Assembly (NCBI GenBank): GCA_034440575.1
Contig: JAOTOL010001000.1
Location: 1-64,000 of the forward strand
Direction: 5' to 3'
Source: Imbricaverruca yamaguchii
Taxonomy: Eukaryota > Arthropoda > Thecostraca > Neoverrucidae
Length of the DNA: 64,000 nt
Shown here: in pieces, positions 22,857 to 35,700 of the stretch
Layout: each line of letters opens with the position of its first letter
How positions within the stretch are numbered: position 1 is the first letter of the stretch
Made by a program: the position numbers and the translations under genes
The notes under the pieces: model-generated
Told to the model about the DNA's origin: nothing
The model's database searches: none
The model's input: the letters and a program-made list of their open reading frames with translations, nothing else

Positions 22857-24358
22857 TAGCACGCGCCCTGGAGGGCCTCTGAAAATTACGCATCCTGAGG
22901 AGGGGCGGATTCCGCCCCATTAAGATCTCAGCTCCTACGGAGGCTAGAGCAACGAAGTTCACAGGGTAGATGGGCACGATAGTGAAGTCTATTCTGTGAA
23001 AATTTCATGACTAGGTCAACATCTTCAAGGTCAAATGAGGTCAAAATTGTAAGTCTGGTTTTGCGTGGCTTGGCTTGTCATTGTTATAGATCGCTGTGAT
23101 TGTGTGTAAATGCTCCAAAATTGGCATTAGCGATGTTTTGGACATTACTAATGATGCGATACAGATATCGGATCCGCCATTTGACCTCAGGTCACCTATA
23201 TAGGAGCACTTTATCAGGTCATTACTTGCTACAGCTACCGGAACCGGGCTGCCCACGCGACTGCTCCGTTTGGTGGTTCGGCACAATCGGCTTCGCAAAG
23301 AAAGTTCACTTTCTTACTTCCATACTTCCATACTTTACGTCCATACGTCCATACTTTATTCATGTATTTCACTCCTGAGTGAAATACATGATTAAAGTAT
23401 GGAAACGCTTAGGCACACAATGGCAAGCAGTAGATTTCTGGATGTGAAGGTGCAATTGCATGACAGTCATTTGTATTTATGACAACATTCTAGTTGACCA
23501 AGTTTGGTTCCATTAGCCTGTCATGAACTTGACCTGACTTGACCTCGGCAACCTAACATGACTTTTAAATTATATGGCATAACAACATGCATCAAGCAAG
23601 TCGCTATTGATCTCAAGAACACAATGGATATAATTGAAAGTATATTGTATATTGGAATATACTGGATATTGTATATTGGAATATACTGATATTGTATATT
23701 GGAATATACTGGATATTGTATATTCCAAGTATATTGAAACTTTTGCCAATATACGGGAAGCGCATCAGCGCCCATTTTAGTGGTCTGGCGCTGCGAGTTT
23801 TTTTTTACTTTAACGGCCCCTAACTTAAAAAAAATGTTCGGCCGATTTTCACTTGTCTTGCTTTAAACAATGCGGCGGTCATTTCTAAGCGATTACGCAA
23901 AAATAGCGTATATCTGCCGGTACAATATGGAGTTATGTACGAAAAATCTGAGGGGTGGGCGGATTTCGCCATCCATCCTCCAGGGCGTGTGTCAACCTGT
24001 CATTAACTTGACCTGACTTGACCTCGGTGACCTGACATGACTTTGAAACAATATAGCATAACAATATTCATCAAACAAGTCGCTATTTTTGCTAAGAACA
24101 CTTCCTTTTTGCCAATATACGGAAAGCGCATCAGCGCCGACATTTGTGGTCTGGCGCTGACAAAATTTTATACTTTAACGACCGCTAACTCCAAAAATGT
24201 TCGGTCGATTTTCATTTTTCTTACTTTAAGCAACGCATCGGTCATTTTTTAAGCAGGTACACAAACAATGTCATATATCGGCCGGTAAAATCGAGTTGTC
24301 TACGAGAAACAGGAGGGGTGGGCGGATTTCGCCCCACCCCCCTCCAGGGCGCGTGTTA
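22857..24358 (-). mobile_element. Non-autonomous DNA element, copy 2, with duplicated terminus
   Basis: Both ends carry inverted termini: TA-GCACGCGCCCTGGAGGG at 22857 and, in reverse complement, TA-ACACGCGCCCTGGAGGG at 24358. A TA target duplication would suit a Tc1/mariner-type mechanism. Next to each terminus is a GGGGCGGA-TTCCGCCCC type palindrome. The right part is present twice in tandem (about 23500-23989 and 23990-24356), each copy with CTTGACCTGACTTGACCTCGG, CGCTATT, TTGCCAATATACGG, AGCGCATCAGCGCC and GGTGGGCGGATTTCGCC. A short GGAATATACTGGATATTGTATATT array lies at 23640-23725. No transposase is encoded. Confidence 0.8.
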
Positions 24359-25600
24359 GCACGTTTGCCGGTTGATAAATGCAGCAGGCTACATCATATT
24401 TCCAGGCGGTTGCCTTAACAGCGTTAGACAATTCCTGCATTATCATCAAAGGATTGCATGGCAAATAAGGATTTTAAAGCGATTAATAATCAACGAATTT
24501 CAGAGATAATTCTGCCCCAATTGCTGCTTGATACCTCCTGATATATAAGTTGATGAATTCGTTGATACACATGATTATAAGCCGCTTACAATTGTAATGA
24601 ACCAGTTGCGTCGCATATTGGCAAACATCAATGACTCCATCCAAAGGACATTACGAACTTGTCGGAGCTGCTCCTGTTTGGGTCACTCGTGATGAGCTGC
24701 ATGTATATTTGCCCGTCATAACCGGACGTTATTGTGGGACACCGGAGCTGTCTTAGGACAATCACTCATGCTAACCAAATATACATAACCCGCGTTTGAG
24801 CTACATTAATCTACATAGATTACACAAATCTGAATACAACCACCCTGCAGTGCGTCATTTCAGGCAGAAGGCACCATCTTTGCACTGATATTGGCACGGT
24901 CCGATGCTTATCGTCACCATACAGAACGAGCCAACGTATAGATACATTTGCTTGCTTCATGTTTTCTCCCATTCACATTCTTTCCTTGTATACAGAAAGG
25001 TGGTTCAAATAAGATGGAAATTTATTGCACACATTAGCATTCGGGTGTAGCGGATGCACATGTCTCGGGAACCCAAACTCGTTCCCGTCGACCTCTGAAC
25101 GGCATTCCTGCTCTCCAGCTTGCACAACAGCATCCTCTGCTGCGAGTGTGAACAACAGCTCTGCCACATGGTCTCCGCAGCCGGACCCAACACCCGTTCA
25201 GCTGTCGAGCACACAGCGGGGTGGCCTGGTCACTGACCAAGGCTCGACGCAGTACAGGTGTGTCTCCCGCCAGATGCAAGCTCGATATTCATCTCCGTTA
25301 ATTACTGGGACTTGTATCAGCTTGATAAGTTCTAAGTAAATTCCCCGGCCTCAATGCATGTTGAAGCCGGTAAAATGGTTAACTTTTATTCGCTGTGCTT
25401 AACGAAGTAGGTAATCGCTACATTTAGTGATACAAGAACGTTCTTTTCACATTGCCCACCGCTTGTGTCACCTTGGGCTGCTAGCGGATGTTAATGCATC
25501 CCACGACCACGGACAAGTGTACGTTTTCCTCGACTTCTACGGCTGACAAACACGGCAACACACAATGGACAAGCCTGTGGGAAATGGACGCGCCGGTACG
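24359..25600. other. Unassigned sequence
   Basis: Overlapping frames at 24970-25340 on both strands lack domains. I see no supported gene. Confidence 0.35.
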
Positions 25601-25838
25601 TCAGCGGCAGCGGCAGCGACGCCGGACAACAGTGCATCAGCTGACTCTGGCTCGGTCGATCGTCAGTGACAGCGACAGCGGTGCCGGACAAAAGCGCCTC
25701 AGCTGACATTGGCTCTGCTGATCGTCAGCGGCAGCGACGTCGGACAACAGTGCATCAGCTGACTCTGGCTCTGCTGATCGTCAGCGGCAGCGGTGCCGGA
25801 CAGCAGCGCCTCAGCTGACATTGGTTTTGTTGATCGTT
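25601..25838 (+). repeat. Minisatellite with A-B-A-B higher order
   Basis: Four units of 56-62 bp starting at GCCGGACAAC (25621). Units 1 and 3 share ACAACAGTGCATCAGCTGAC and CTCTGG; units 2 and 4 share GCGCCTCAGCTGACATTGG. The repeating block is therefore a dimer of roughly 115 bp. Confidence 0.88.
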
Positions 25839-26859
25839 GTATGCGATTCCTGCCATTCGATGCATGTCGAACGTCGTTTAGAAGAGCTTAGCGCGCACCA
25901 TGGAATGCTCGTGTCTGTGCTACGCCACCATTCAACTGCACGCGAGCTTTCGACACCGATGTGGGGTACAGGAGTTCAGCAGTTCGGCCTTTTCTCATCC
26001 GGTCTGGAACGGCTGGAACGCACCACCGCATCACGCCGGCTGCAGGGGTAAAGCACCTCCGCGTCACGCGCTGAGCAGCCGTGGTGTTATCAGGAAGGTT
26101 TATGGCGGACATTACACCATACAATGCACACGGGAAAACGTGGCTCACCACTCGCCACACATTGAGAACAAGCTGATGCCGCAGCTGCGCAGCCAGCGTT
26201 GCAGCTGCACAAATCACAAATGCATCGTCAGTCAGTGCTTTACACCGAAACACCAAAGGGCCCAGCAGGTCAGTCGATATTGTAAACAACAGTGATGTTC
26301 CAAGGATGTCGCTCAGCAACAAGGATGTCCCACGGTTCCGGGACCCACCAACGGTGCTACTCAAAGTGGCACGATTCTAGCATGATAACGTCGCGACGAT
26401 TTCCAAGACAGTCCTTTAGTTCTCCCACTAAGCCATTTTTCCTGTCCCTTCAACCTGTCCTATATGTCTTAATAGAGTTGCCCTTTCTAACAATGTGTCA
26501 ACCCAGTGAGCATTCACTTTAAATATATTCTGACTCAGTGCGCCTTGTATTGCACAACATCCGCTTCGGTGTACCGTGATTTAGATCTCCTGAAGACGCC
26601 CAGCAGTGAATGAGCTGCATTCCACCTATCAGCCAAATGGTCTTCACCGCCTAGAACGACGCCCACTGCCTAAGTAAGGGCCACCGACTAGGTGGCGATT
26701 ACTAACTAGATGGCGCTCTCCAGCTAGATCGCTTATTGACCAGCTGGGGCTCACCGAGGAGTTGGCGCTTACTGACCGGATGGTGCCGACTGGTGTTCAG
26801 CAGCAAATACTAACTCACTAGCCTGCATGGCTACCACCAAGCTAGTGGACGATGGCCTA
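25839..26859. other. Unassigned sequence
   Basis: A 158-codon minus frame and a 131-codon plus frame overlap at 25888-26364. Neither has a recognised domain or splice context, so I do not call a gene. Confidence 0.35.
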
Positions 26860-27030
26860 GTTAGATGACACTACTAGCTAGTTGATGATGGCGCGGCTTT
26901 ATAACACCACTAGCTAGTGGATGATGGCGCAGCTATATAACACCATTAGCTAGTGGATGATGGCGCAGCTATAACACCACTAGCTAGTACATAACGGCCA
27001 GGCTAGATGATGCCATTAGCTAGTGGACGA
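26860..27030 (+). repeat. Minisatellite of about 50 bp (CTAGCTAGTGGATGATGGCGC)
   Basis: Four to five irregular units of ACACCA(C/T)TAGCTAGTGG plus ATGATGGCGCAGCTATATA, with small indels. Confidence 0.88.
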
Positions 27031-27075
27031 CGTTCGCTAGCAAGACGGCACCTCGCAACTACGCTACACAAAGTA

Positions 27076-27722
27076 TCCCTGTGGCGCAGCTGACAGTCTG
27101 CCGGTGGCGCAGCTGACAGTCTCCCGGTGGCGCAGCTGACAGTCTCCCGATGGCGCAGCTGACAGTCTGCCGGTGGTGCAGCTTTCAGTCTCTCGGTGGC
27201 GCGGTTGGCAGTCTCCCGGTGGCGCAGTTGACAGTCTCCCGGTGGCGCACCTGACAGTCTGCCGGTGGCGCAGCTGACAGGCTCCCGGTGGCGCAGCTGA
27301 CAGTCTCCCGGTGGCGCGGCTGACAGTATCCCGGTGACGCAGCTGACAGTCTCCCGGTGGCGCAGCTGGTAGTTTCCCGGTGGCGCGGCTGTCAGTCTCC
27401 CAATGGCGCAGCTGACAGTCTGCCGGTGGTGCAGCTTTCAGTCTCCCGGTGGCGCAGTTGGCAGTCTGCCGGTGGTGCAGCTGGCAGTGTCCCGGTAACA
27501 TCAGTTGGCAGTCCGGTGCATTAGTCAGCCGGCAGTCCTCCGGCGACGTCAGCTGGCAGCTTCCCGGTGGCGTCAGTTGGCAGTCTCCCGGTAACGTCAG
27601 CTGGCAGTCTCCCGGTAACGTCAGTTGGCAGTCCGGTGCATTAGTCAGCTGGCAGTCCTCCGGCGACGTCAGCTGGCAGCTTCCCGGTGGTATCAGCTGG
27701 TAGTCCTCCGGTGACATCATGG
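27076..27722 (+). repeat. 23-bp minisatellite passing into a 24-bp variant
   Basis: 27076-27490 holds about 18 copies of GGTGGCGCAGCTGACAGTCTCCC. From about 27485 the unit becomes 24 bp (GTCAGCTGGCAGTCTCCCGGTAAC) and a longer block with GTCCGGTGCATTAGTCAG recurs twice. The 239-codon minus frame is an artefact: three 23-bp units equal 23 codons. Confidence 0.93.
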
Positions 27723-29559
27723 GGTCGGCGAGGGCGCTGCGTGCCCGGCGTGCCCGGCCGCTGACGAGGCGGCGACGAGCCATGCTTCGCGGCCTGTCGC
27801 AGCCAGGCGACGGCGACTATTGTGCTGTGAGCGGTGCGCAGTCGATGGACGCAGTGAACGGCTCTCTAGTGGCATTGCCTGGAACTACTGTTTTCCGGCT
27901 TACAGCGGTGAGTGTGAAGGGTCGCTGTCTTGTGAGAATGTTGAGCTTTCCTGAAAAAGCGTGGTGGCGTCAGATAAAAATGCAGCCATCCAATGAATGA
28001 GAGAGAACAGCTAGTAAAAGTAGACTTTACCTTTGCTCTATAATAAAGCAAAGGGTAAGCTATTGAAAAGGGTGCGGCATGCGACTGCTAAAGAACCGTT
28101 TAGGGCTTCGGTTTCAGCGTACATTGCATCTCATGCTGAATGCATAAAAGAAGCAGCAACAAAACGCTTGCCTCAGCAATTTCTCTCATTGGCTACCGAC
28201 GCATGGTGTGGTTCCCCATGGACAGGATAGTTACTATATTCGATGGCGGCATTTCGTATTACTATCTGAACTTTCGGCACAGTAATGGCCAGCAGGGTAT
28301 ACTGCGATCAAACGTAAAACGGCAGCCCACGAACAAGTTTACCTACCCGTCCTAACACGAGAGAACCCGGTCTTCATACAAAAGCCAACGCTTGCTTTTC
28401 GTCGTCAACATGGAAGGTGTCAATCATTTCTCAGCCTGTGAGCGTCACCAGTATCGCATAATCCCGAGAAACAATGTCTAGAAGAAGGTAAGTGTCACAT
28501 TGCCTACTGTGATGAATATGCTCATATCTTGCTGGCTCCAAGGTGGGCATGTGGAGTCCGCTTGCCTTGAACGGTTTATCGAATTTTGCATCATTCCTCT
28601 GGCTCTATATCGAATGAAGCGATCTGAAATTCCTTTCGTTATCGTGGAAGCATTACTCAGTTGATCATCCACAGAACCTATACATACTCCATGCATGGCG
28701 AGTGGCAATGCAGGCGTAAATCATTGATTAGCTTGTCATACGAAATCTAACTTTAATGCCTTCTTGTAACAACTTTATTCATGCTTTCGTGAATCATTGC
28801 GAACAAGGTGATCTACATATGTGTGGGCAGTGATTCTAGTTCTATTTTACCGAGGTAGGTTTTAATGTGTGTCCGTGCCAATTAGGATTTGCACTTTTTA
28901 GCACACGCCATTGATGCAGCTAGGAAACGACGGCTTCAGTGCACACCGGTAGAAACCCATTCCATCGCGGATATCGAAAGCATGGAGATCGCGAGATGTG
29001 TTTGTTGCGAGCGAAACACTCGAGTACCAACCGTGACTCGTGCATTGGTCCGCACCACGGAATCGTGAGGGCAAGTTCGCCATAGCACCAATGACTGTGG
29101 GAAACAGGTAGCCCGGTCCCACGCAAGAAAAGGCCGCGCATTACTGACCTCATATTTCCTTATTAGTAATGTTATCTACGCAGAATATCTCTGCGTGAAC
29201 ATGAGACTTGTGTGAAGTACCTGATCACATACACTTCGATGACGCAGCTGACTGACAGGCACTCCCAGCACGCACCTGACCGAGGACGCCGGCTGTGTCG
29301 AGGGTGCTCCGTCACCATCATGCCGTCAGCTCTGTCTTCGTCGCGCAGCTGGCTCGTCCAAAATCGGGGCAGGCTGTGAACGTGGAGTTATCGTCACGAC
29401 CGCACCGCGGCAGGCGGAACAGAGGCACATCCGAACTACCAGCACGCTGACGCTTTACATCCACCAGCACAGCTAACGGAAATATACGTATTGACGTTTA
29501 GCCCTTGGGGACTAAAACCTGGAAAAGGAAAAGGCATCCGTGCCAGCGCTATTGAAAAG
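27723..29559. other. Unassigned sequence
   Basis: No supported gene. The 65-codon plus frame at 28033-28230 has a faint LATDAW motif reminiscent of hAT transposases, too weak to call. Confidence 0.35.
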
Positions 29560-30236
<677 letters not shown>

Positions 30237-30309
30237 CGACACAGAGCCATCATTCCGACCCGCACCAGTTGAGTACCGTCGCATGGCTGCCAGGCCGTCG
30301 GGTTGGCAC

Positions 30310-30873
30310 TCACCGTTTGGCGATGGGCGTCATGTGAAGGCGGTCGCGGCCAGCGCCGGTGGTGCGTCGGCCCGCCACTGGACTGAGGTGTCGCAGCAGG
30401 CGGCTCAGCTGCAGCATCAGCCGCGGCGACTCGGACCGTCTGCCGGCCTCCTGCCCAGAGACGTGGCCCGCCGCCTGCCCGCGCCTGAGCCGGCCGCCGT
30501 CAGCGGCAGGAGGCGCCGGCTCATGCGGGCCACTTGCGGTGTGGCGGCGAGTTTGAGGCGGTGGCCCCGCTTCCTCTGTCTCGGCCGGCTCGCCGCCGCT
30601 GTCGTGATGCTGGTGGTGGTGCGAGGCGCTGTCGACTGTCTTCGTGCGGGGTCTCGCCCCCTCCAGTGTATTGGATGAGTCTTGCTGGTGACTCACTACA
30701 TCGATGCTGACGGTGTTCTCAAGAGGTTCTCTGTCTGGACTATTGGCCTCATTGAGATGGGGAGCTTTCGCAGAATCATCAGTCTTCCACTGACGATAGC
30801 ATGCATCGCCGGGCTTAAGTTCATTTCTCTTGACGCCTGTGACATCCGTACGTCCTCCAGCAGTAAGACGATC
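30310..30873 (-). CDS. Predicted terminal exon of a host gene encoding a disordered protein tail
   Basis: The minus strand shows a strong acceptor, a pyrimidine-rich TTGTTTTCCCCAG at 30886-30874, followed in phase 0 by a frame of 187 codons and a stop at 30310-30312. The upstream exon (31359-34493) also ends in phase 0, so the two join without a frame change across a 485 bp GT-AG intron. The encoded segment is hydrophilic, with a His-rich HHHQHH patch, PAETEEAGPPP and Ser/Arg/Pro-rich stretches, like the tail of the preceding exon. I recognise no domain. An alternative internal donor or an additional downstream exon cannot be excluded. The exon join is inferred from splice consensus and phase, not from transcripts. 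Confidence 0.6.
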   Translation of the reverse strand, partial: DRLTAGGRTDVTGVKRNELKPGDACYRQWKTDDSAKAPHLNEANSPDREPLENTVSIDVVSHQQDSSNTLEGARPRTKTVDSASHHHQHHDSGGEPAETEEAGPPPQTRRHTASGPHEPAPPAADGGRLRRGQAAGHVSGQEAGRRSESPRLMLQLSRLLRHLSPVAGRRTTGAGRDRLHMTPIAKR

Positions 30874-31358
30874 CTGGGGAAAACAACTGGTTTCATAATG
30901 GACCACGGCCGATGGGAGAAGAGTGCCATTGAAGTGCAAAATATGCCATTGGCCACAGCTCGTTCCACTGCGAGAAAACCTTGTGTTGAGTAGGACGATT
31001 ATGCAATCATGCGTGTATTGCAGTTTGTAATGTTTTGTCAATAATTGGAAGACACACGTCATTCCGCTGTCATATAAAGGAATACAATGGGATTTAATTG
31101 ACAAATTAAAACCTTGAATTTTGCGTAGATTGTGTCATTCGTAGAACTTTTCATTCATAGAGCAGTTTCATTGAACTCATAATGTAAGTTCATAAGTTCC
31201 ATCAATATCGAGTTCCTTCACATTTCCTTACATGGCACACTAGAACTTGTGTCAGATTGCATGGAAAACTAGCTGCTAATTATCATATCACTATCCGCCA
31301 TGACTTAAATATATGATGCAACGGCGTAATGAGGAACACCACCAAGCTGCTGACTCAC

Positions 31359-34300
31359 CTGAGCGCTACCCAGTCCGCTGTTCCGGACATCGCCGTAGTC
31401 GTCAGGTCGGTCAGCAGGACGGAGCAGACCCGCTTCCTCACACGGCTGATGCTGCGCCGCATCCAGCTTCCGGATTGGATCTCCTCTCAGGTCGCTGTCC
31501 CAACCACCGGCGTCGTCGTCGCCGATGTCGCTGAAACTGAGGGTAATGATCTGCAACGCTTGCTCTACGGTGGGCGAGGACCTGCCTCGGTCGGCTGTGC
31601 GGGCACGGTCTGGCTCGGCGACCGGGCTCGACACCGGCGACCCTGAGCCAGGCGGAGCCTTTACGGCCGGGGCAGCGACGACCCCGGTGGTGTTGGCATG
31701 GCCAGAATGTTTATCAGGTGTTTTGAGGTACTCATCAACCGATCCAACATTCGCGACGCCGTGGAAGGTTTTGTCAGCGTGTGCTCGGCGGTTGACGAGC
31801 TTCAGTTGTTCGCATGGACGCGCGGCCGTTGCCGGCCTCCTCCGGGTGTGCACATCGCCGGAAACCGGCGAGGGGGACGGCGCATCCTCACTGATCGGAG
31901 ACAGCACGTCCGACCCGGAGATGAAGCCGTCCATCTCCTCAGTCATCTCCTCGATGTCGGAGAGCGGCGGCGCGCGCTCGCCGCCGGCCCACGGTGCCAA
32001 CTCGACGACAGACGAGGTCAGCTCGGCCACCACCTCATCCTCCAGATCGGGAAGCTGTAGCGAGTTCTGACTGTCGTCGCTGGACGGCGCCAGCGTCGGG
32101 TCCTCCAGGTCGGAGGAACGCCAGTCCAGGTCGCACGCGGACGCCGAGGTGGCTAGCGAGCTTGACGACAACGGCTTGCTGGACGGAGTGGCCGGGGACG
32201 AGCTGTCGGAGGTCGCCTGACGCGGAGGTGCGCCGCCCGCGCCCCACAGCGCCGTCAGGTTGTGCGCGTGCGGTGTCGTCGCCGCGCACACCGTGTCGGC
32301 CGCTCTCGCCGATGGCGCGTCCTCGTGCGGCGTCTCGAATACGCCGCGTGTCTTGGCGATCAGCTGGCCGTACGGCCGGCGGCCGCGCAGACACGGCACG
32401 AACCCACGGCGCACGTCCGACAGCAGGTTGCAGCTGGTGCCGTAGCGCTTCAGCTGGGCTGAAGCGTCGTCGGGCGCGCGCCAGGTGACCGCCTCCTCGA
32501 CGCGGTGGGCCGGGAGCACCTCCTCGCTGCGACAGGCGAGCTGGTCGCCGGACGAGCTCAGGTGGTGGTCGGAGCGGTCGAGCGAGCTCGGGATCGAGCC
32601 GGCGCGCCGCGCCAAACTGGACATGCTCTCGGACAGCGCCGAGGCCAGCAGCTTCTGCGTGTGCTTCTCCAAGAGCTCATCGCTGCGCGACATGTACGCC
32701 GAGTCTTCCAGTTCCGGCTCGTTCAGGTCGTCCAGAACGCTAGTCAACTCACACCGCTGGCTGTCTGACACCGGTTGGAAGTACTCGAGCTGGTTGCAAT
32801 GGGACGGATGGGGAGAATAAAGCGATAGGCTGACGGTGGAATCTGCGGAATTATCTCGCAAGGCGATGTGAGACACCGTTGAAACGACCACCGAGTCTAC
32901 TGAAGTCGCGTGCGCTCCAATATCCGCTGCCCCACTCTCTACCAATCCACTGCATTGGCTGCTGGACCTATCTGTTTTACCGCCGGTCATGCAGTCGTCG
33001 GCATGCTCATCACAACTGGACCCCGATGCTATCGAACTATTCTGAGCACTAGACAGAAACGCATCACTACTCATGGCGCCAGGACTTGCTGATTTGTCCG
33101 CGAGTGCAGATGGTGTGCTTGAGCGCGCCTCGGGCAACTCACCACATTCCTCCGTATTGATCTTGTGAGTTTTCTGAGAGACGCTCGTCGCCACAACAGC
33201 TGATGTCCCGTCGGCGGCGGCTGCATCACCATCCATGTGGACTCCGTAGCCGTCCAGTAGATCACCCAAGGCATCCTGATGTAAGGATGGACATGGCAGT
33301 GCGTCGACTGCCGCATCCGACCGCCGAGCAGTCCCAGAGCCAGGCAAGCTGCTGCCTGCGTCACGGTCGCAGCGTGGAATCGTCTGTTCACCAATCTCAT
33401 CATAAACTGGGAGATCAGCTGACATCGCAGACGTCACCTGCACGTGTTGACCACATTGCAATGCTTCACACCCATGGCTTGCATATGGACGGTCGTCTTC
33501 CGATGAGACTGTCAGCTCGGTCGACACATTTCCATCAGACTGTTGCAAGTTGCAGTCCCAGTGCCCGTTCGGCTCTGGATGTTGTGTGTCAGCTAGCTGT
33601 TGACCACCCTGAACCGACGTCTGATCGTGACAAGACTGGTGCCTGTGAGGCAGCGACTGGCTCGTAAACAACTGCTGCACGGGTGGCCGGTGCTGAGGCG
33701 ACGGCTGGTCACGAGGCGATCCGTCGGCATCAGCCACCTGTTGCCGCTCGCCCTGAACTCCCTGCGGGGGCGGCTGCCGGCACGGGACCGTGGGCGAGAG
33801 CTCGTCGTCATCGGCGAACTTCATGGACGGGCTGGGCATCAAACCGCGCGCGGTTCCGGTACGGCCGACCTCCCCAGCCGCCTGAGGCGCAGGTGGACGA
33901 CGGACGGGGGCGCCCACCAGCTCCGGGTAGTCCTCGCCGATCCTGTCGTCCAGGTACGGGATGTACTGGCGGCGGTGGCGCGGCGGCGGCGGTGCGGCGC
34001 CCCTGTACCGCAGCACGCTCACACAGCCGTACGTGACGCGTTTCCGCGCCGCGCGCGTCACCGGCACGGGCGACGCCGCGCCCGAGTCGCCGTCGTCGCC
34101 CAGCAAGAACGTCTCGTACACGCCGTCGGCGCTGTCGGCCGACTGCACGTCGAACAGCACCTTCTGGCGCTTCTTGACGAAGTCGGCGATCGTCATGTCA
34201 CTCTCGCGCTCGAACACCGGCGTGACGCGGTCGCACTCGGACGTCGGCACGTGCAGATTGCTCAGGTATTGCGAACACTTGGCCGCCGGGCTGATGCGCT

Positions 34301-34493
34301 TCAGCTTGAGCGGGCGCGGCTTGGAGGACGGGCCGAAGAGGCGCATGCGCAGTGTGCTCGGTCGCGCCGGCTTTCGGTGGCGTTCGTCGCGGACGGAGAG
34401 GTCGCTGTTGGAGAGGCATGGATGGACCCCGACCGGGGACAGACAGCGACACGCATCCCACAGCTGTCGGCCGGACGGCTTCAGGTCCTCAAA
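31359..34493 (-). CDS. Large internal exon of a host gene, 1045 codons, product not recognised
   Basis: An open minus-strand frame is bounded by a good acceptor (TGCGTTCGGTTTCAG, ending at 34494) and a consensus donor (CAG-GTGAGT, intron starting at 31358). The exon is exactly 1045 codons, phase 0 at both ends. It begins FEDLKPSGRQLWDACRCLSP. The first 220 residues are the most ordered: a basic region (KPRPLKLKRISP), FVKKRQKVLF, and RRQYIPYLDD. The rest is Ser/Asp/Pro/Gln-rich and probably disordered. The coding stretch is visibly GC-rich at third positions compared with its flanks. There is no signal peptide or membrane segment in the exon; the hydrophobic residues before the acceptor (MTTSVLFLYLF) are intronic. 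The start codon must be in an upstream exon. No family assignment is made. A PH-like exon at 40533-40734 on the same strand could belong to it. Confidence 0.75.
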
Positions 34494-35530
34494 CTGAAAC
34501 CGAACGCATACAGTCAGCAGGCATGCAGTGTTGAATCTGAAACGGAACAGATACAGGAATAAAACTGAAGTAGTCACCTGCAGGGTCTGATCCGAAGCAG
34601 AACGAGCACACGGTCCGAACTAAGACTGGTGAGGAAAACATCATTGGTAGATTCATATGTTCAACACTGATAACTCAAACAAGTGAATTATGTAATTGAT
34701 TAGGCCATGGGCTCAACATTATATATATAATTCCCAGAGTGGCATAGCATTACGTCAGTAGCTTAGCCAAAACGCTTGATGAAGGGAAACACAGCGACAC
34801 GCTCAATGTGACTTTCAATTATATGTTACTACCGCGAATAAAAGCTTATTTTCACGGCCAGGAGAATCTATTCACCTTTCTGATCTTTTCCAGATGCGAT
34901 ATTGTACACCAACCGTGATGATGAGAATGTGCAGCAATGACATGAAATACCTTGTATGTTTCAATGATGGCATCACAAGACATGCTACGGTGTGAAGTAA
35001 GGCTGTATGAACTCTGACTGGCCTTCATCAGACTCCTGTGGAGACAAAAAAATGAATATAACTTTACTTATATCAAGATGAACAATCGGGACACCACCAG
35101 ACCCGCGTTCAGATGTATGGGCATCATAGGACTTATTTCAAGATAAACAGCCGGGGCACTACTAAACTCGTGTTCAGTCAAATGGTAGTCCACCATCACG
35201 CTCCTGTTGGAGAGGCAGACGTGTATCGTAACTTCACAAGATCTCTATCGGGACCAATAACACACGGGACCGGGGAGTAATATGACTCTAATGGACGTAA
35301 GCAGACAGGCAGAGGGAGAGTGAGAGACATATGGAGATAGAGAAGGGGAGCGAGGAGCAAGATGTTACAATAAAAAATGAACGATACTAACACCGCCCTC
35401 TGCTAGAAGGGCGGGACTAACATTTGCTTGTGTATCTTGTCCTCCCAGACGAGTTTGGCTCCCAGTGAGGAGGCGCGGAACACTAGGGTGCGTGGCTTCC
35501 GTCGGTCAGGCTCGGCCGCTGCCACGCACA
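34494..35530. other. Probable intron sequence of the minus-strand gene
   Basis: Lies directly upstream of the acceptor at 34494. No exon can be recognised with confidence. Probable noncoding. Confidence 0.4.
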
Positions 35531-35534
35531 GCTG

Positions 35535-35700
35535 AAACTCGGTTTCTGCCGGACACAGATATCGTTAGCACATCCTCAGTCGAAGCTCAGTCTCTCTCGG
35601 ACGTGTGTCGCACATCTTCAGTCGAAGCTGAGTCTCTGTCGGACATGGATTGTGCACGTTCAGCCGAAGCTGAGTCTGGGAAGCACAGATCGTACACCAT
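35535..35700 (+). repeat. Minisatellite of about 43 bp (CAGTCGAAGCTGAGTCTCTGTCGGAC)
   Basis: About four diverged units with (A/G)GC(A/C)CAT.CTCAG(T/C)CGAAGCTGAGTCT and TCGGACATGGAT. More degraded units return at 36421-36536, up to the left end of the hAT-like element. The short plus frame with SVEAESLSD repeats is a by-product. Confidence 0.75.

Noticed and set aside
25888..26364. 158-codon minus-strand frame
   Set aside because: No domain, no clear splice sites, and a competing plus-strand frame of similar length.
27064..27783. 239-codon minus-strand frame
   Set aside because: Arises from the 23-bp minisatellite; the repeated peptide follows the DNA period and has no known domain.
28033..28230. 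Possible hAT transposase remnant (LATDAW motif)
   Set aside because: One short motif only; no second catalytic block or termini nearby.
31313..31646. Continuation of the large exon past 31359 to the stop at 31305
   Set aside because: CAG-GTGAGT at 31361-31353 is a near-ideal donor and an in-phase acceptor follows at 30874, so splicing is the better model.
33600..34562. 320-codon plus-strand frame
   Set aside because: Shadow of the GC-rich minus-strand exon; Arg/Ala/Leu-rich composition without motifs and no splice support.
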